DNA from: JACQFK01 sp035644495
Lineage (GTDB): Bacteria; Planctomycetota; MHYJ01; JACPRB01
Assembly (NCBI GenBank): GCA_035644495.1
Contig: DASQOM010000266.1
Location: 1 to 29,818, forward strand
DNA: 29,818 nt
Direction: 5' to 3'
Shown here: piece by piece, positions 23,502 through 29,779 of the stretch
Layout: each line of letters opens with the position of its first letter
Position numbering within the stretch: position 1 is the stretch's first letter
Program-made: the position numbers and the translations under genes
The notes under the pieces: generated by a model
Databases searched by the model: none
Told to the model about the DNA's origin: nothing
The model's input: only the letters and a program-made list of their open reading frames with translations

Positions 23502-24346
23502 GCGGGCTCCGGCTTCCGGGCCGCGTCGGTCAACTGGCGCCGGAGCCTCCATTCCACCGCGGCTTTGATGCCGAGGGTGACGAAAGCGAGAAAGAGAAGG
23601 AGGGAGGCCACGCTGAACGCGGCCTGGGTCTGATATTCCTGGTAGAGCTTCTCGACGCGGAGGCTCATGGTGTCGGTCTGGCCCGTGATGTGTCCGGAGA
23701 CGACGGAGACGGCGCCGAACTCGCCCATGGCGCGGGAGCCGCAGAGGATGACGCCGTAGATGACGCCCCACTTGATGTTGGGCAGGGTGACGTGCCAGAA
23801 GGTCTGCCAGGCGGAGGCGCCGAGCGTCAGCGCGGCCTCCTCCTGGTCGCTCCCCACGGCCTCCATGACGGGCATCACCTCGCGGGCGACGAACGGGAAC
23901 GTCACGAAGGTGGTCGCGATCGCGATGCCTGGGGCCGCGTAGAGGATCTGGACGTTCTGGTTGTCCAGCCACTGGCCCAGCTTCGACTGGAGTCCGAACG
24001 TGAGCACATAGATGAGGCCGGAAACCACGGGAGAGACGGAGAAGGGGATGTCGATCAGCGTGATGAGGAGCGATTTTCCGGGGAAGCGGTATTTGGTGAT
24101 GGCCCAGGAGGCGGCGACGCCGAAGACGAGGTTGATGGCGACGGCGATGAGCGCGACGACGGACGTCAGGAAGATCGCGTGCAGCGTGTCCTTGTCCGCG
24201 ATCCCCTTGAGGTATGCCGAAGGGCCTTTGAGGAACGCCTCATAAAGGACGTTCGCCGCGGGGGCGACGAGCAACACCGCGACGAAGCCCGCCGCCGACA
24301 GGATCAGGAAATGGCGGACCCACCAGGGCGCGTCGGTCCTACTCAT
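23498..24346 (-). CDS. cysW: Sulfate ABC transporter permease CysW
   Basis: A 282-residue inner-membrane protein with six hydrophobic segments. The EAA loop that contacts CysA is 'EEAALTLGASAWQTFWHVTL' followed by 'PNIKWGVIYGVIL', and 'SRAMGEFGAVSVVSGHITGQ' with 'TDTMSLRVEKLYQEY' is characteristic of CysW. With CysT it forms the sulfate (and thiosulfate) channel. Its start overlaps the end of cysT by 8 bp, and its stop overlaps the start of the poly-Cys mini-ORF. Confidence 0.94.
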   Translation of the reverse strand: MSRTDAPWWVRHFLILSAAGFVAVLLVAPAANVLYEAFLKGPSAYLKGIADKDTLHAIFLTSVVALIAVAINLVFGVAASWAITKYRFPGKSLLITLIDIPFSVSPVVSGLIYVLTFGLQSKLGQWLDNQNVQILYAAPGIAIATTFVTFPFVAREVMPVMEAVGSDQEEAALTLGASAWQTFWHVTLPNIKWGVIYGVILCGSRAMGEFGAVSVVSGHITGQTDTMSLRVEKLYQEYQTQAAFSVASLLLFLAFVTLGIKAAVEWRLRRQLTDAARKPEPA

Positions 24347-25151
24347 AACGCCGGCTCCATTTCGACAGGAGGTTGATCCCCCCGTTGATGGCGAAGGAGG
24401 CGACGAGCAGAACGAAGGCGATGGCCGAAGCGCCGGCGAAGTTGTAGTTTTCGAGCTGGCCCATGATGAGGAGCGGGGCGATCTCGGTCTTCATCGGGAG
24501 ATTGCCGGAGACGAAGACGACGGAGCCGTACTCGCCGACCGCGCGGGCGAAGGCCAGCGCCACGCCGGTAAGCAAGGCGGGGAGGATGCTGGGAAAAATG
24601 ACGAGGCGGAAGGTCTGCCAGCGGCTTGCCCCGAGGCTGTGGGCCGCCTCCTCCGCTTCCGTTCCGAGATCCTCGAAGACCGGCTGGAGCGTGCGGACGA
24701 CGAAGGGGAGCGAGATGAACGTCAGGACGATGCAGACGGCCAGCCGGCTGTGGACGGCATGGATGCCGAGCGGCTCCAGGAAGCGGCCGAACCAGCCGTT
24801 GGTGGCGTAGAGCGAGGAGTAGGTCAGGCCCGCTACGGCCGTGGGAAGCGCGAAGGGGATGTCGATCAGGGCGTTCATGAAGTTCTTCCCGGCGAACTCG
24901 TAGCGGGCCAGTACCCACGCAATGAGAAGGCCGATGGCCGCATTGATGGCGGCCGCCGCGGCGGCCGCGCCGAAGGTCAGCTTGTAGGCCGCGACCGCCC
25001 GCGGACTCCAGACGATGCGCCAGAACTCCGCGCCGGAGAGCGACCAGGACGTCCACACCACGCTGGACAGCGGGATCAGCACGATCACGCCGAGCCACGC
25101 GAGCGTCGCGCCCATCGTCGTCTTGAAACCGGGGATGTTCCTGCGCTTCAT
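24339..25151 (-). CDS. cysT: Sulfate ABC transporter permease CysT (CysU)
   Basis: A 270-residue inner-membrane protein with six hydrophobic segments. Typical CysT passages are 'LPTAVAGLTYSSLYATNGWF', the EAA loop 'EEAAHSLGASRWQTFRLVIF' and 'ARAVGEYGSVVFVSGNLPMK' with 'TEIAPLLIMGQLENYN'. It partners CysW and CysA. It follows sbp by 30 bp; a GAGAAGAG stretch precedes the ATG. Confidence 0.94.
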   Translation of the reverse strand: MKRRNIPGFKTTMGATLAWLGVIVLIPLSSVVWTSWSLSGAEFWRIVWSPRAVAAYKLTFGAAAAAAAINAAIGLLIAWVLARYEFAGKNFMNALIDIPFALPTAVAGLTYSSLYATNGWFGRFLEPLGIHAVHSRLAVCIVLTFISLPFVVRTLQPVFEDLGTEAEEAAHSLGASRWQTFRLVIFPSILPALLTGVALAFARAVGEYGSVVFVSGNLPMKTEIAPLLIMGQLENYNFAGASAIAFVLLVASFAINGGINLLSKWSRRYE

Positions 25152-25181
25152 CGCACTCTTCTCGGGTTCGGGGTCCCGTTC

Positions 25182-26195
25182 CTACCGGGGCTGGTAGATC
25201 TGGTCGAAGACGCCGCCGTCGCCGAAAAACTTCTTCTGCGCCTCGCGCCAGGAGCCCGCCACGTCCTTGATCGTGAAGAGTTTCTTGAAGGGAGGCAGCG
25301 TGTCCTTGTGCTTCTCGAGGATCGCGGCGTTGGAAGGGCGATAGCCCCACTTCGCGATGAGTTCCTGCGCGTCGTCGGTATAGAGGTATTTGATGAACTC
25401 CTCGGCCGCGGCGCGAGTGCCGCGCTGATCGACGACCTTGTCGACGATCGCGACGGGCGGCTCTGCCAGGATCGTCTGCTCGGGATAGACGACTTCGAGC
25501 AGGTTCCCGCCTTCCTCCTTGAGGGCGAGGATCGCCTCGTTTTCCCAGGCGATGAGCACGTCGCCGATCTTCTTCTGGACGAAGGTGGTGGTGGAACCGC
25601 GGGCGCCGGTGTCGAGCACCGGGACGCGTTCGAAGAGCTTCTTGACGAAGTCCGTCGCGTCCTTCTCCCCGCCGCCGTTCTGGGTGATGAAGCCCCAGGC
25701 GGCCAGGAAATTCCAGCGGGCGCCGCCCGAGGTCTTGGGGTTCGGGGTGATCACGGAAACGTCCGTGCGGGTGAGGTCGTTCCAGGTCTTGACGTTCCTG
25801 GGGTTGCCTTTCCGGACGAGGAACACGATCGTGGAGACATAGGGCGAGGAGTTGTTGGGGAACTTCGCCTGCCAGCCCGGCTTGATCAGGTTCCGGTCCT
25901 CGAGCGCCTCGATGTCGGAGGCCAGGGCGAGAGTGACCACGTCGGCTTTCAGACCGCCGAGCACCGCGCGCGCCTGGGCGCCGGAGCCGCCGTGGGAATT
26001 GCTGACGGTGACCCGCTGGCCTGTCTTGGACTGGTAGTACTTCGCGAACTGCTCGCCGACATCCTTGTAGAGCTCGCGCGTCGGGTCGTAGGACACGTTC
26101 GTGAGCGTGATGGGATCTTTCTTGTCCTGCGCCTGGGCCGGGAGGAGGAGCGATCCGGCCAGCAGAGCGATCGCGACATATCCGATGAACTTCAT
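25182..26195 (-). CDS. sbp: Periplasmic sulfate-binding protein Sbp (copy 1)
   Basis: A 337-residue protein with a Sec signal peptide ('MKFIGYVAIALLAGSLLLPAQAQ'). The sulfate-binding-protein pattern is complete: 'NVSYDPTRELY', 'NSHGGSGAQARAVLGGLKAD', 'FPNNSSPYVSTIVFLVRKGN', 'PNPKTSGGARWNFLAAWG' and 'VLDTGARGSTTTFVQKKIGD'. It captures sulfate (or thiosulfate) and delivers it to CysTW. It heads the transporter operon behind a canonical promoter and a poly-Cys mini-ORF. Its ribosome site (AAAGGAAG, 26200-26209) can pair with an upstream U-run. A second copy lies at 27235-28251. Confidence 0.95.
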   Translation of the reverse strand: MKFIGYVAIALLAGSLLLPAQAQDKKDPITLTNVSYDPTRELYKDVGEQFAKYYQSKTGQRVTVSNSHGGSGAQARAVLGGLKADVVTLALASDIEALEDRNLIKPGWQAKFPNNSSPYVSTIVFLVRKGNPRNVKTWNDLTRTDVSVITPNPKTSGGARWNFLAAWGFITQNGGGEKDATDFVKKLFERVPVLDTGARGSTTTFVQKKIGDVLIAWENEAILALKEEGGNLLEVVYPEQTILAEPPVAIVDKVVDQRGTRAAAEEFIKYLYTDDAQELIAKWGYRPSNAAILEKHKDTLPPFKKLFTIKDVAGSWREAQKKFFGDGGVFDQIYQPR

Positions 26196-26199
26196 GGCG

Positions 26200-26235
26200 T
26201 CTTCCTTTCGGTTCGGTCCGGAGTCAAAAAAAAGA
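26200..26235 (-). promoter_or_regulatory. Candidate SD-sequestering stem before sbp copy 1
   Basis: In the sbp leader UCUUUUUUUU (26226-26235) can pair over all ten positions with GAAAGGAAGA (26200-26209), using seven Watson-Crick and three G-U pairs across a 16-base loop. The second strand contains the SD of sbp. An eight-T run is striking in this GC-rich DNA, and no strong stem precedes it as an intrinsic terminator would need. Such masking would make sbp translation dependent on events upstream, for example ribosome stalling in the poly-Cys mini-ORF. Confidence 0.4.
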
Positions 26236-26300
26236 TTCCGTCACGGGCGGGGGGAGCGTTCGGCGGGTCGGGTTCAGCGGCGGGTGGGGGCGGGACCGGT

Positions 26301-26402
26301 TTACGCCCCGGCGGCAGCGTGAAGACCCCTGCCATCGGCTCCCTGCATACAGCAACAACACCGGCAGCCGGGGGTGAGGGGCATCCTCTTCACGTCGTGC
26401 AT
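26301..26402 (-). CDS. 33-aa poly-cysteine mini-ORF, candidate leader peptide of the sbp-cysTW operon
   Basis: From ATG 26402 the frame reads MHDVKRMPLTPGCRCCCC, MQG and a short tail to TAA at 26301. The Cys codons occupy 26349-26366 (TGC CGG TGT TGT TGC TGT). The promoter at 26410-26438 predicts a transcription start at the A of this ATG, so the message would be leaderless; ATG 26408 and ATG 26384 (just after GAAGAGG) are alternatives. The frame ends 105 bp before sbp. Six bases on each side (26287-26292 and 26304-26309) can form a GGGGCG/CGCCCC stem with the stop codon in its loop. Known poly-Cys mini-ORFs in mycobacteria sense cysteine supply. Confidence 0.7.
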   Translation of the reverse strand: MHDVKRMPLTPGCRCCCCMQGADGRGLHAAAGA

Positions 26403-26409
26403 GGCCATG

Positions 26410-26438
26410 GTTGTACTACGACGAAAACGGGCTGTCAA
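26410..26438 (-). promoter_or_regulatory. Promoter of the sulfate-uptake operon
   Basis: On the minus strand a perfect TTGACA (26433-26438) is separated by exactly 17 bases from TACAAC (26410-26415). An A/T run (26442-26447) lies just upstream. Seven bases after the -10 box comes the A of ATG 26402, so the transcript probably starts at the first base of the poly-Cys mini-ORF. Confidence 0.72.
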
Positions 26439-26446
26439 GCGAAAAA

Positions 26447-26462
26447 ATACACGCATGTGTAT
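26447..26462. promoter_or_regulatory. Dyad operator ATACAC-N4-GTGTAT upstream of the -35 box
   Basis: ATACAC and GTGTAT, separated by GCAT, form an inverted repeat ending 8 bp from the -35 hexamer of the uptake promoter. It lies in AT-rich sequence that stands out locally. The position suits an activator dimer. The regulator is not encoded recognisably in the window. Confidence 0.45.
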
Positions 26463-26576
26463 ATTGTTTCGGATGGAGGTCGGGACCCCAGGGGCGCAGG
26501 GGCTCCCGGACGAGATCCGGTCCGGAAGCCTCCCGCGCCGGGCTGGGATCGGCAGGGTGGGAACGACGACGGAGAG

Positions 26577-26625
26577 GGAATCCCCGCTGCGGGAATTCCT
26601 CCAGAGCGCGGCGACAAGAGCCGCG
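26577..26625 (-). terminator. Tandem hairpins after the second receiver gene
   Basis: Two stems follow the receiver stop (26650). CGCGGC-N7-GCCGCG lies at 26607-26625. At 26577-26599 a ten-pair stem (one G-T) has a three-base loop. No T-run follows. They probably separate the upstream transcript from the uptake promoter. The rest of 26463-26649 shows no gene I can support. Confidence 0.45.
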
Positions 26626-26649
26626 TCCCACCGACGGTCGGAACGGCGA

Positions 26650-26997
26650 CTATGCCGCATGCGATTCTTCTCCGCGCCCGGCGTCCGGACCCCGCCCGAT
26701 CAGCAGGGTGGAAAGCCGGTCGAGATCGGCCACGCCCGGATGTTCCGTCTCCGGAGAGACCGGATAGACGATCGAATCAGGCGAGAAGGAGCGAAGCACG
26801 TCCCCCCAGCCCTGATCCCAGAACGAAAGGCCGAGGAGGATCACGTCGGGTCGGCACGCGCTGAGGAATTCCGCCAGGCCCCGGGGAGAGAGCCGGGCGC
26901 TGACCTGAAAGCCGGCCCGGGACAGGGCCGAGGCCGCTTCACTCAGGAAGCCGAAGTCGTGATCGATGATCAGAGCCAGGGGAGCTACGGCGGGCAT
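26650..26997 (-). CDS. Degenerate CheY-like receiver domain protein (copy 2)
   Basis: A 115-residue protein with AAAGGAG before the ATG. The fold pattern is that of a response-regulator receiver: 'ALIIDHDFGFLSEAASALSR' gives the first strand and acidic pocket (Asp12, Asp14), and 'RPDVILLGLSFWDQGWGDVL' the third strand. The phosphate-accepting Asp is replaced by Gly56 and no conserved Lys follows, so it should not be phosphorylated in the standard way. It is clearly a paralogue of the protein at 29101-29379, sharing 'PDV(I/V)LLGL.FW(D/E)QGWG'. It probably acts as a protein-binding or sensory module. The C-terminal 35 residues are extra and look disordered. Confidence 0.72.
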   Translation of the reverse strand: MPAVAPLALIIDHDFGFLSEAASALSRAGFQVSARLSPRGLAEFLSACRPDVILLGLSFWDQGWGDVLRSFSPDSIVYPVSPETEHPGVADLDRLSTLLIGRGPDAGRGEESHAA

Positions 26998-27085
26998 GGC
27001 GTTCTCCTTTCCTTTGGTCAGGTCGCGAAACCGGCCCCGGAGCGGGGGGTACGAGCCCCGGGACCGGTCCGCGGCGGATGGGCGT

Positions 27086-27217
27086 CTAGCCTTGGACCAT
27101 CCGGGTCTTTTTCGCGCGCAATCCCAGGATGCGGGGCGCGAGGGCGCGCTGAAGCACCGACCGCAGATGGCGGAGGGTGGCCCCGGAAATCGGCACATCG
27201 AGTCGGAACGGTTTCAT
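27086..27217 (-). CDS. 43-aa basic small protein
   Basis: A short frame with a strong SD (AAGGAG, eight bases before the ATG) begins 17 bp after the stop of sbp copy 2 and reads MKPFRLDVPISG, ATLRHLRSVLQRALAPRILG, LRAKKTRMVQG. It is strongly basic, with an amphipathic helix of the 'LRHLRSVLQRAL' kind. The leader AAGGAGAAACAGCC is almost the same as that of the peroxiredoxin gene (AAGGAGAAACGCC), which supports expression. I do not recognise a family. It lies between sbp copy 2 and the second receiver. Confidence 0.55.
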   Translation of the reverse strand: MKPFRLDVPISGATLRHLRSVLQRALAPRILGLRAKKTRMVQG

Positions 27218-27234
27218 GGCTGTTTCTCCTTCCA

Positions 27235-28251
27235 TTATCGAGTCAAATAGATCTGGTCGAAGACGGCCCCATCCGCGAAGAACTTCTTCTGCGCGTCTCT
27301 CCAGGACCCGGCGACCTCCTTCACCGTGTACAGCCGCCCGATCTTGGGGAAGGTCTCCGGGTGCCTCCCGAGCACTTCCGGATTCGACGGCCGGTACCCC
27401 GCGGCGGCGACGATCTCCTGGGCCTCCTCGGTGTAGAGATAGGCCAGGAAGGCCTCGGCGGCCCCGCGGGTCCCGTTCGTGTCGACGTTCTTGTCGACCA
27501 CGGCCACCGGCGGCTCGGCCAGGATGGTGTCCGCCGGATAGACGAGCTCGATCACTTCCTTTCCCAGCTCCCTTGATGCCAGCAGCCCCTCGTTCTCCCA
27601 GGTGACGAGGACGTCCCCGATGTTCTTCTGCAGGAACGTCGTCGCCGATCCCCGCGAGCCGGTGTCGAGCACCGGAACCCGCTGGTAGAAGCGCTTGATG
27701 AAGTCGGTCGCCTGGGCCTCCGTGCCCCCGTTCAGGGTCACGTGACCCCAGGCCGCAAGAAAGACCAGCCGCGACGCGCCGCCGGTCTTGGGACTGGGCG
27801 TGACGAACGACACGTCCTCCCTCACGAGATCATCCCAGCCTTTCACCCGTTTCGGGTTGCCCTTGCGGACGACGAAGATGATCGTCGACGTATAGGGCGA
27901 CGAGTTGTTCGGAAAGCGGCTCGCCCAGTCGGGCCGCAGCAGCCCCTTGTCGGCCAGCGTGTCGACATCCTGGGAGAGGGCGAGGGTGACGACGTCGGCT
28001 TTCAGGCCGCCGAGCACCGCCCGGGTTTGGGCGCCGGAGCCGCCGTGGGAACTGTTTACCGCGACGACCCGGCCGGTCTCGGCCAATTGCTTCCGGGCGA
28101 AGCGGTCCCCGATCTGTTTGTAGAGCTCGCGGGTCGGATCGTAGGAGACGTTCAGAAGCGTCAGCGCCGCTTTGCCGTCGTCCTTCCGCTCCTGCGACCT
28201 CAGGGGAGCGGGGAGGCTCAGCAGCAGCGCGATCAGGATCGTGACTTTCAT
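27235..28251 (-). CDS. sbp: Periplasmic sulfate-binding protein Sbp (copy 2)
   Basis: A 338-residue paralogue of copy 1 with signal peptide 'MKVTILIALLLSLPAPLRSQ'. I chose ATG 28251 because AAGGAAGGAA precedes it; an in-frame ATG 33 bases upstream would spoil the signal peptide. All anion-binding passages are kept: 'NVSYDPTRELY', 'NSSHGGSGAQTRAVLGGLKA', 'FPNNSSPYTSTIIFVVRKGN', 'PSPKTGGASRLVFLAAWG'. No second set of permeases is present, so it presumably feeds the same CysTWA, perhaps with other affinity or for thiosulfate. It follows the peroxiredoxin gene across a strong hairpin. Confidence 0.94.
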   Translation of the reverse strand: MKVTILIALLLSLPAPLRSQERKDDGKAALTLLNVSYDPTRELYKQIGDRFARKQLAETGRVVAVNSSHGGSGAQTRAVLGGLKADVVTLALSQDVDTLADKGLLRPDWASRFPNNSSPYTSTIIFVVRKGNPKRVKGWDDLVREDVSFVTPSPKTGGASRLVFLAAWGHVTLNGGTEAQATDFIKRFYQRVPVLDTGSRGSATTFLQKNIGDVLVTWENEGLLASRELGKEVIELVYPADTILAEPPVAVVDKNVDTNGTRGAAEAFLAYLYTEEAQEIVAAAGYRPSNPEVLGRHPETFPKIGRLYTVKEVAGSWRDAQKKFFADGAVFDQIYLTR

Positions 28252-28338
28252 GGCTCGTTCCTTCCTTGGAAAAGGGTCAGGCATCCTGGAATCGGAAGGG
28301 GAGCCGCTGCGGGAGACCGAAGGGAATGTCAACCCCCG

Positions 28339-28377
28339 CCGGCGGCTCCCGGGATACACCCGGGATCGGGCCGCCGG
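28339..28377 (-). terminator. Compound hairpin between peroxiredoxin and sbp copy 2
   Basis: An outer stem of eight pairs (28339-28346 with 28370-28377) encloses an inner CCCGGG/CCCGGG stem (28348-28353, 28359-28364) around a five-base loop. No T-run follows on the minus strand. It could end the peroxiredoxin transcript or control sbp copy 2. Its sequence resembles the stretch that follows the Cys codons in the two poly-Cys leaders. Confidence 0.55.
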
Positions 28378-28415
28378 GAGGGGCATGGGAGGACGATACG
28401 ACGAAGATTCCACAC

Positions 28416-29069
28416 TTAGAGGGCCTTCCTCGTGAGGTAGAAGTCCAGGCGCTCGACGCCGGTCAGGGCGAGTCGCTCGTCCACGTCCTTCTCCGTCTTC
28501 GGCGGCGGGACGATGACCTTGTCGCCGGGGCGCCAGTTGACGGGAAGGGCGACGCCCTTCGCGTCCGCGGTCTGCAGCGCCTCCACGACGCGGAGAACCT
28601 CGTCGACGTTGCGGCCCACGTTGAGCGGGTAATAGATGATCGCGCGGATCACGCGCTTGGGGTCGATGACGAAGAGGGCCCGCACCGTCACCGTCTGCGA
28701 GGCACCCGGATGGATCAAGCCGTAGAGCTCGCTGACGGCCCGGGTCGAGTCGGCGATCAACGGATACGGCAAGCGCACCCCGAGGATCTTGCTGAGGTTC
28801 TGGGTCCAGGCGAGGTGCGAGTGGATGCTGTCGACGGAGACGCCGATCAGCTTCACGTCGCGCTGGTCGAACTCGGAGGCGCGGCGGCCGAACTCCGTGA
28901 GTTCGGTCGAGCAGACCGGCGTGAAGTCGGCGGGATGCGCGAAGAGGACGACCCACTTGCCTTCGGCCCATTTCGACAGCGTGAGTTCTCCGTGGGTCGT
29001 CGGGGCGGTAAAGTCGGGTGCAGCATCCCCGATGCGGGGCAGCGAACGCGCGTGCACGGGATCGGACAT
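28416..29069 (-). CDS. 1-Cys peroxiredoxin (Prx6 type)
   Basis: A 217-residue thiol peroxidase with AAGGAG before the ATG. The active site 'HPADFTPVCSTEL' has Thr50 and peroxidatic Cys53. The long C-terminal part 'VIYYPLNVGRNVDEVLRVVE' with 'LPVNWRPGDKVIVPP' is the Prx6 signature. It reduces H2O2, organic hydroperoxides or peroxynitrite; some members also act on persulfides. It lies between a degenerate receiver and sbp copy 2 in the sulfur island, where it may protect against oxidants or reactive sulfur species. Confidence 0.94.
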   Translation of the reverse strand: MSDPVHARSLPRIGDAAPDFTAPTTHGELTLSKWAEGKWVVLFAHPADFTPVCSTELTEFGRRASEFDQRDVKLIGVSVDSIHSHLAWTQNLSKILGVRLPYPLIADSTRAVSELYGLIHPGASQTVTVRALFVIDPKRVIRAIIYYPLNVGRNVDEVLRVVEALQTADAKGVALPVNWRPGDKVIVPPPKTEKDVDERLALTGVERLDFYLTRKAL

Positions 29070-29100
29070 GGCGTTTCTCCTTAAAGAGGGAAGGTCGGGT

Positions 29101-29379
29101 TCAAGCGACGTCTCTCTGCCAGGGCGCGTCGGACGACCCGACGACCGGGATCACGACGGTATCGGGCGAGGCGGCGAGGATGTCCGAACCCCAGCCCTGC
29201 TCCCAGAAGGGAAGGCCGAGGAGCACGACATCGGGCCGGGAGCGGCGCACGTAATTCAGGGAATCGTCGGGGCCGAGTCTCGTCGCGACGTGAAAGCCCG
29301 TATGGGCCAGTACGTGGACGATGTTCGCCAGGACCCGGGGGTCGGAGTCGATGACCAGGGCGCGCAAGAGAGTCGACAT
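29101..29379 (-). CDS. Degenerate CheY-like receiver domain protein (copy 1)
   Basis: A 92-residue protein preceded by AAGGA. 'ALVIDSDPRVLANIVHVLAH' and 'RPDVVLLGLPFWEQGWGSDI' give the receiver pattern, but the phosphorylatable Asp is Gly55 and the conserved Lys is missing. It is also shorter than a normal receiver (about 120 residues), lacking the last strand-helix. Its close relative lies at 26650-26997. It starts 31 bp after the transposase-head gene and ends 31 bp before the peroxiredoxin gene. Probable role: non-phosphorylated signalling or scaffold module. Confidence 0.72.
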   Translation of the reverse strand: MSTLLRALVIDSDPRVLANIVHVLAHTGFHVATRLGPDDSLNYVRRSRPDVVLLGLPFWEQGWGSDILAASPDTVVIPVVGSSDAPWQRDVA

Positions 29380-29410
29380 CGGACGTTTCCTTACAAAGGG
29401 GTTTTGAAAA

Positions 29411-29779
29411 TCACAGCGCCTGTTTCAGGCGGAGCCGTCGGAGCGTGCCGGGGGGAGGCTCCCATTTCCAGGAAATCTCCCGAAACTCGGGGTGCTCTTC
29501 GATCAGCAGGTCCCAGATCTTGTCGAAGGTTCCCTGTTCATCCCAGCGGTGAAAGGTCCGGTGGACGGTGCTGTCGTCCCCGTAGGCCTTCGGCAGGCTT
29601 CTCCACTGGAGGCCCCTCCGGAGGCGGTAGAGGATGCCTTCCAGGATCAGGCGCCGGTCCGCGCGCGGGCGGCCCGTCGTCTTCGGGGGATCCACCGCGT
29701 CGAGGATGAGCTCCATGCGGCGCCACAACGGATCGGAAAGGCGCCACGGGACGGCTTCGGAATTCCTGGACGGATTCAT
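29411..29779 (-). CDS. IS5-family transposase N-terminal (DUF4096) protein, solitary
   Basis: A 122-residue protein matching the DNA-binding head of IS5-type transposases: 'WRLSDPLWRRMELIL', 'GRPRADRRLILEGILYRLRR', 'GLQWRSLPKAYGDDSTVHRT' and 'FHRWDEQGTFDKIWDLL'. An in-frame TGA 21 bases before the ATG at 29779 fixes the start. The DDE catalytic part is absent: the next gene downstream is a receiver, not an OrfB. It is therefore an insertion-sequence remnant or a captured helix-turn-helix protein. The reading frame is intact, has an upstream GGGGA, and is spaced like an operon member with the following gene. Confidence 0.8.
   Translation of the reverse strand: MNPSRNSEAVPWRLSDPLWRRMELILDAVDPPKTTGRPRADRRLILEGILYRLRRGLQWRSLPKAYGDDSTVHRTFHRWDEQGTFDKIWDLLIEEHPEFREISWKWEPPPGTLRRLRLKQAL
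29417..29431 (-). terminator. Short hairpin at the end of the transposase-head gene
   Basis: CGCCTG-AAA-CAGGCG on the minus strand forms a six-pair stem just before the stop codon, followed by a short T-run (GATTTTC). It resembles a weak intrinsic terminator. Confidence 0.4.

Noticed and set aside
21671..24376. Long plus-strand frame opposite cysA, porin and cysW
   Set aside because: It is antisense to three recognisable transporter genes and to the poly-Cys mini-ORF; its composition is typical of a shadow frame.
26226..26235. T8 run before sbp copy 1 as an intrinsic terminator
   Set aside because: The preceding bases form no stem longer than three or four pairs because the region is C-rich and G-poor; pairing with the SD explains it better.
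24639..26864. Long plus-strand frame opposite cysT, sbp and the uptake promoter
   Set aside because: It covers a regulatory region with a consensus promoter on the other strand and has no recognisable domain.
28304..28332. Perfect TTGACA (28327-28332, minus strand) upstream of sbp copy 2 as a promoter
   Set aside because: No -10-like hexamer lies 16-18 bases downstream (CAGCGG at 17), and the sequence is GC-rich; it remains only a lone hexamer.
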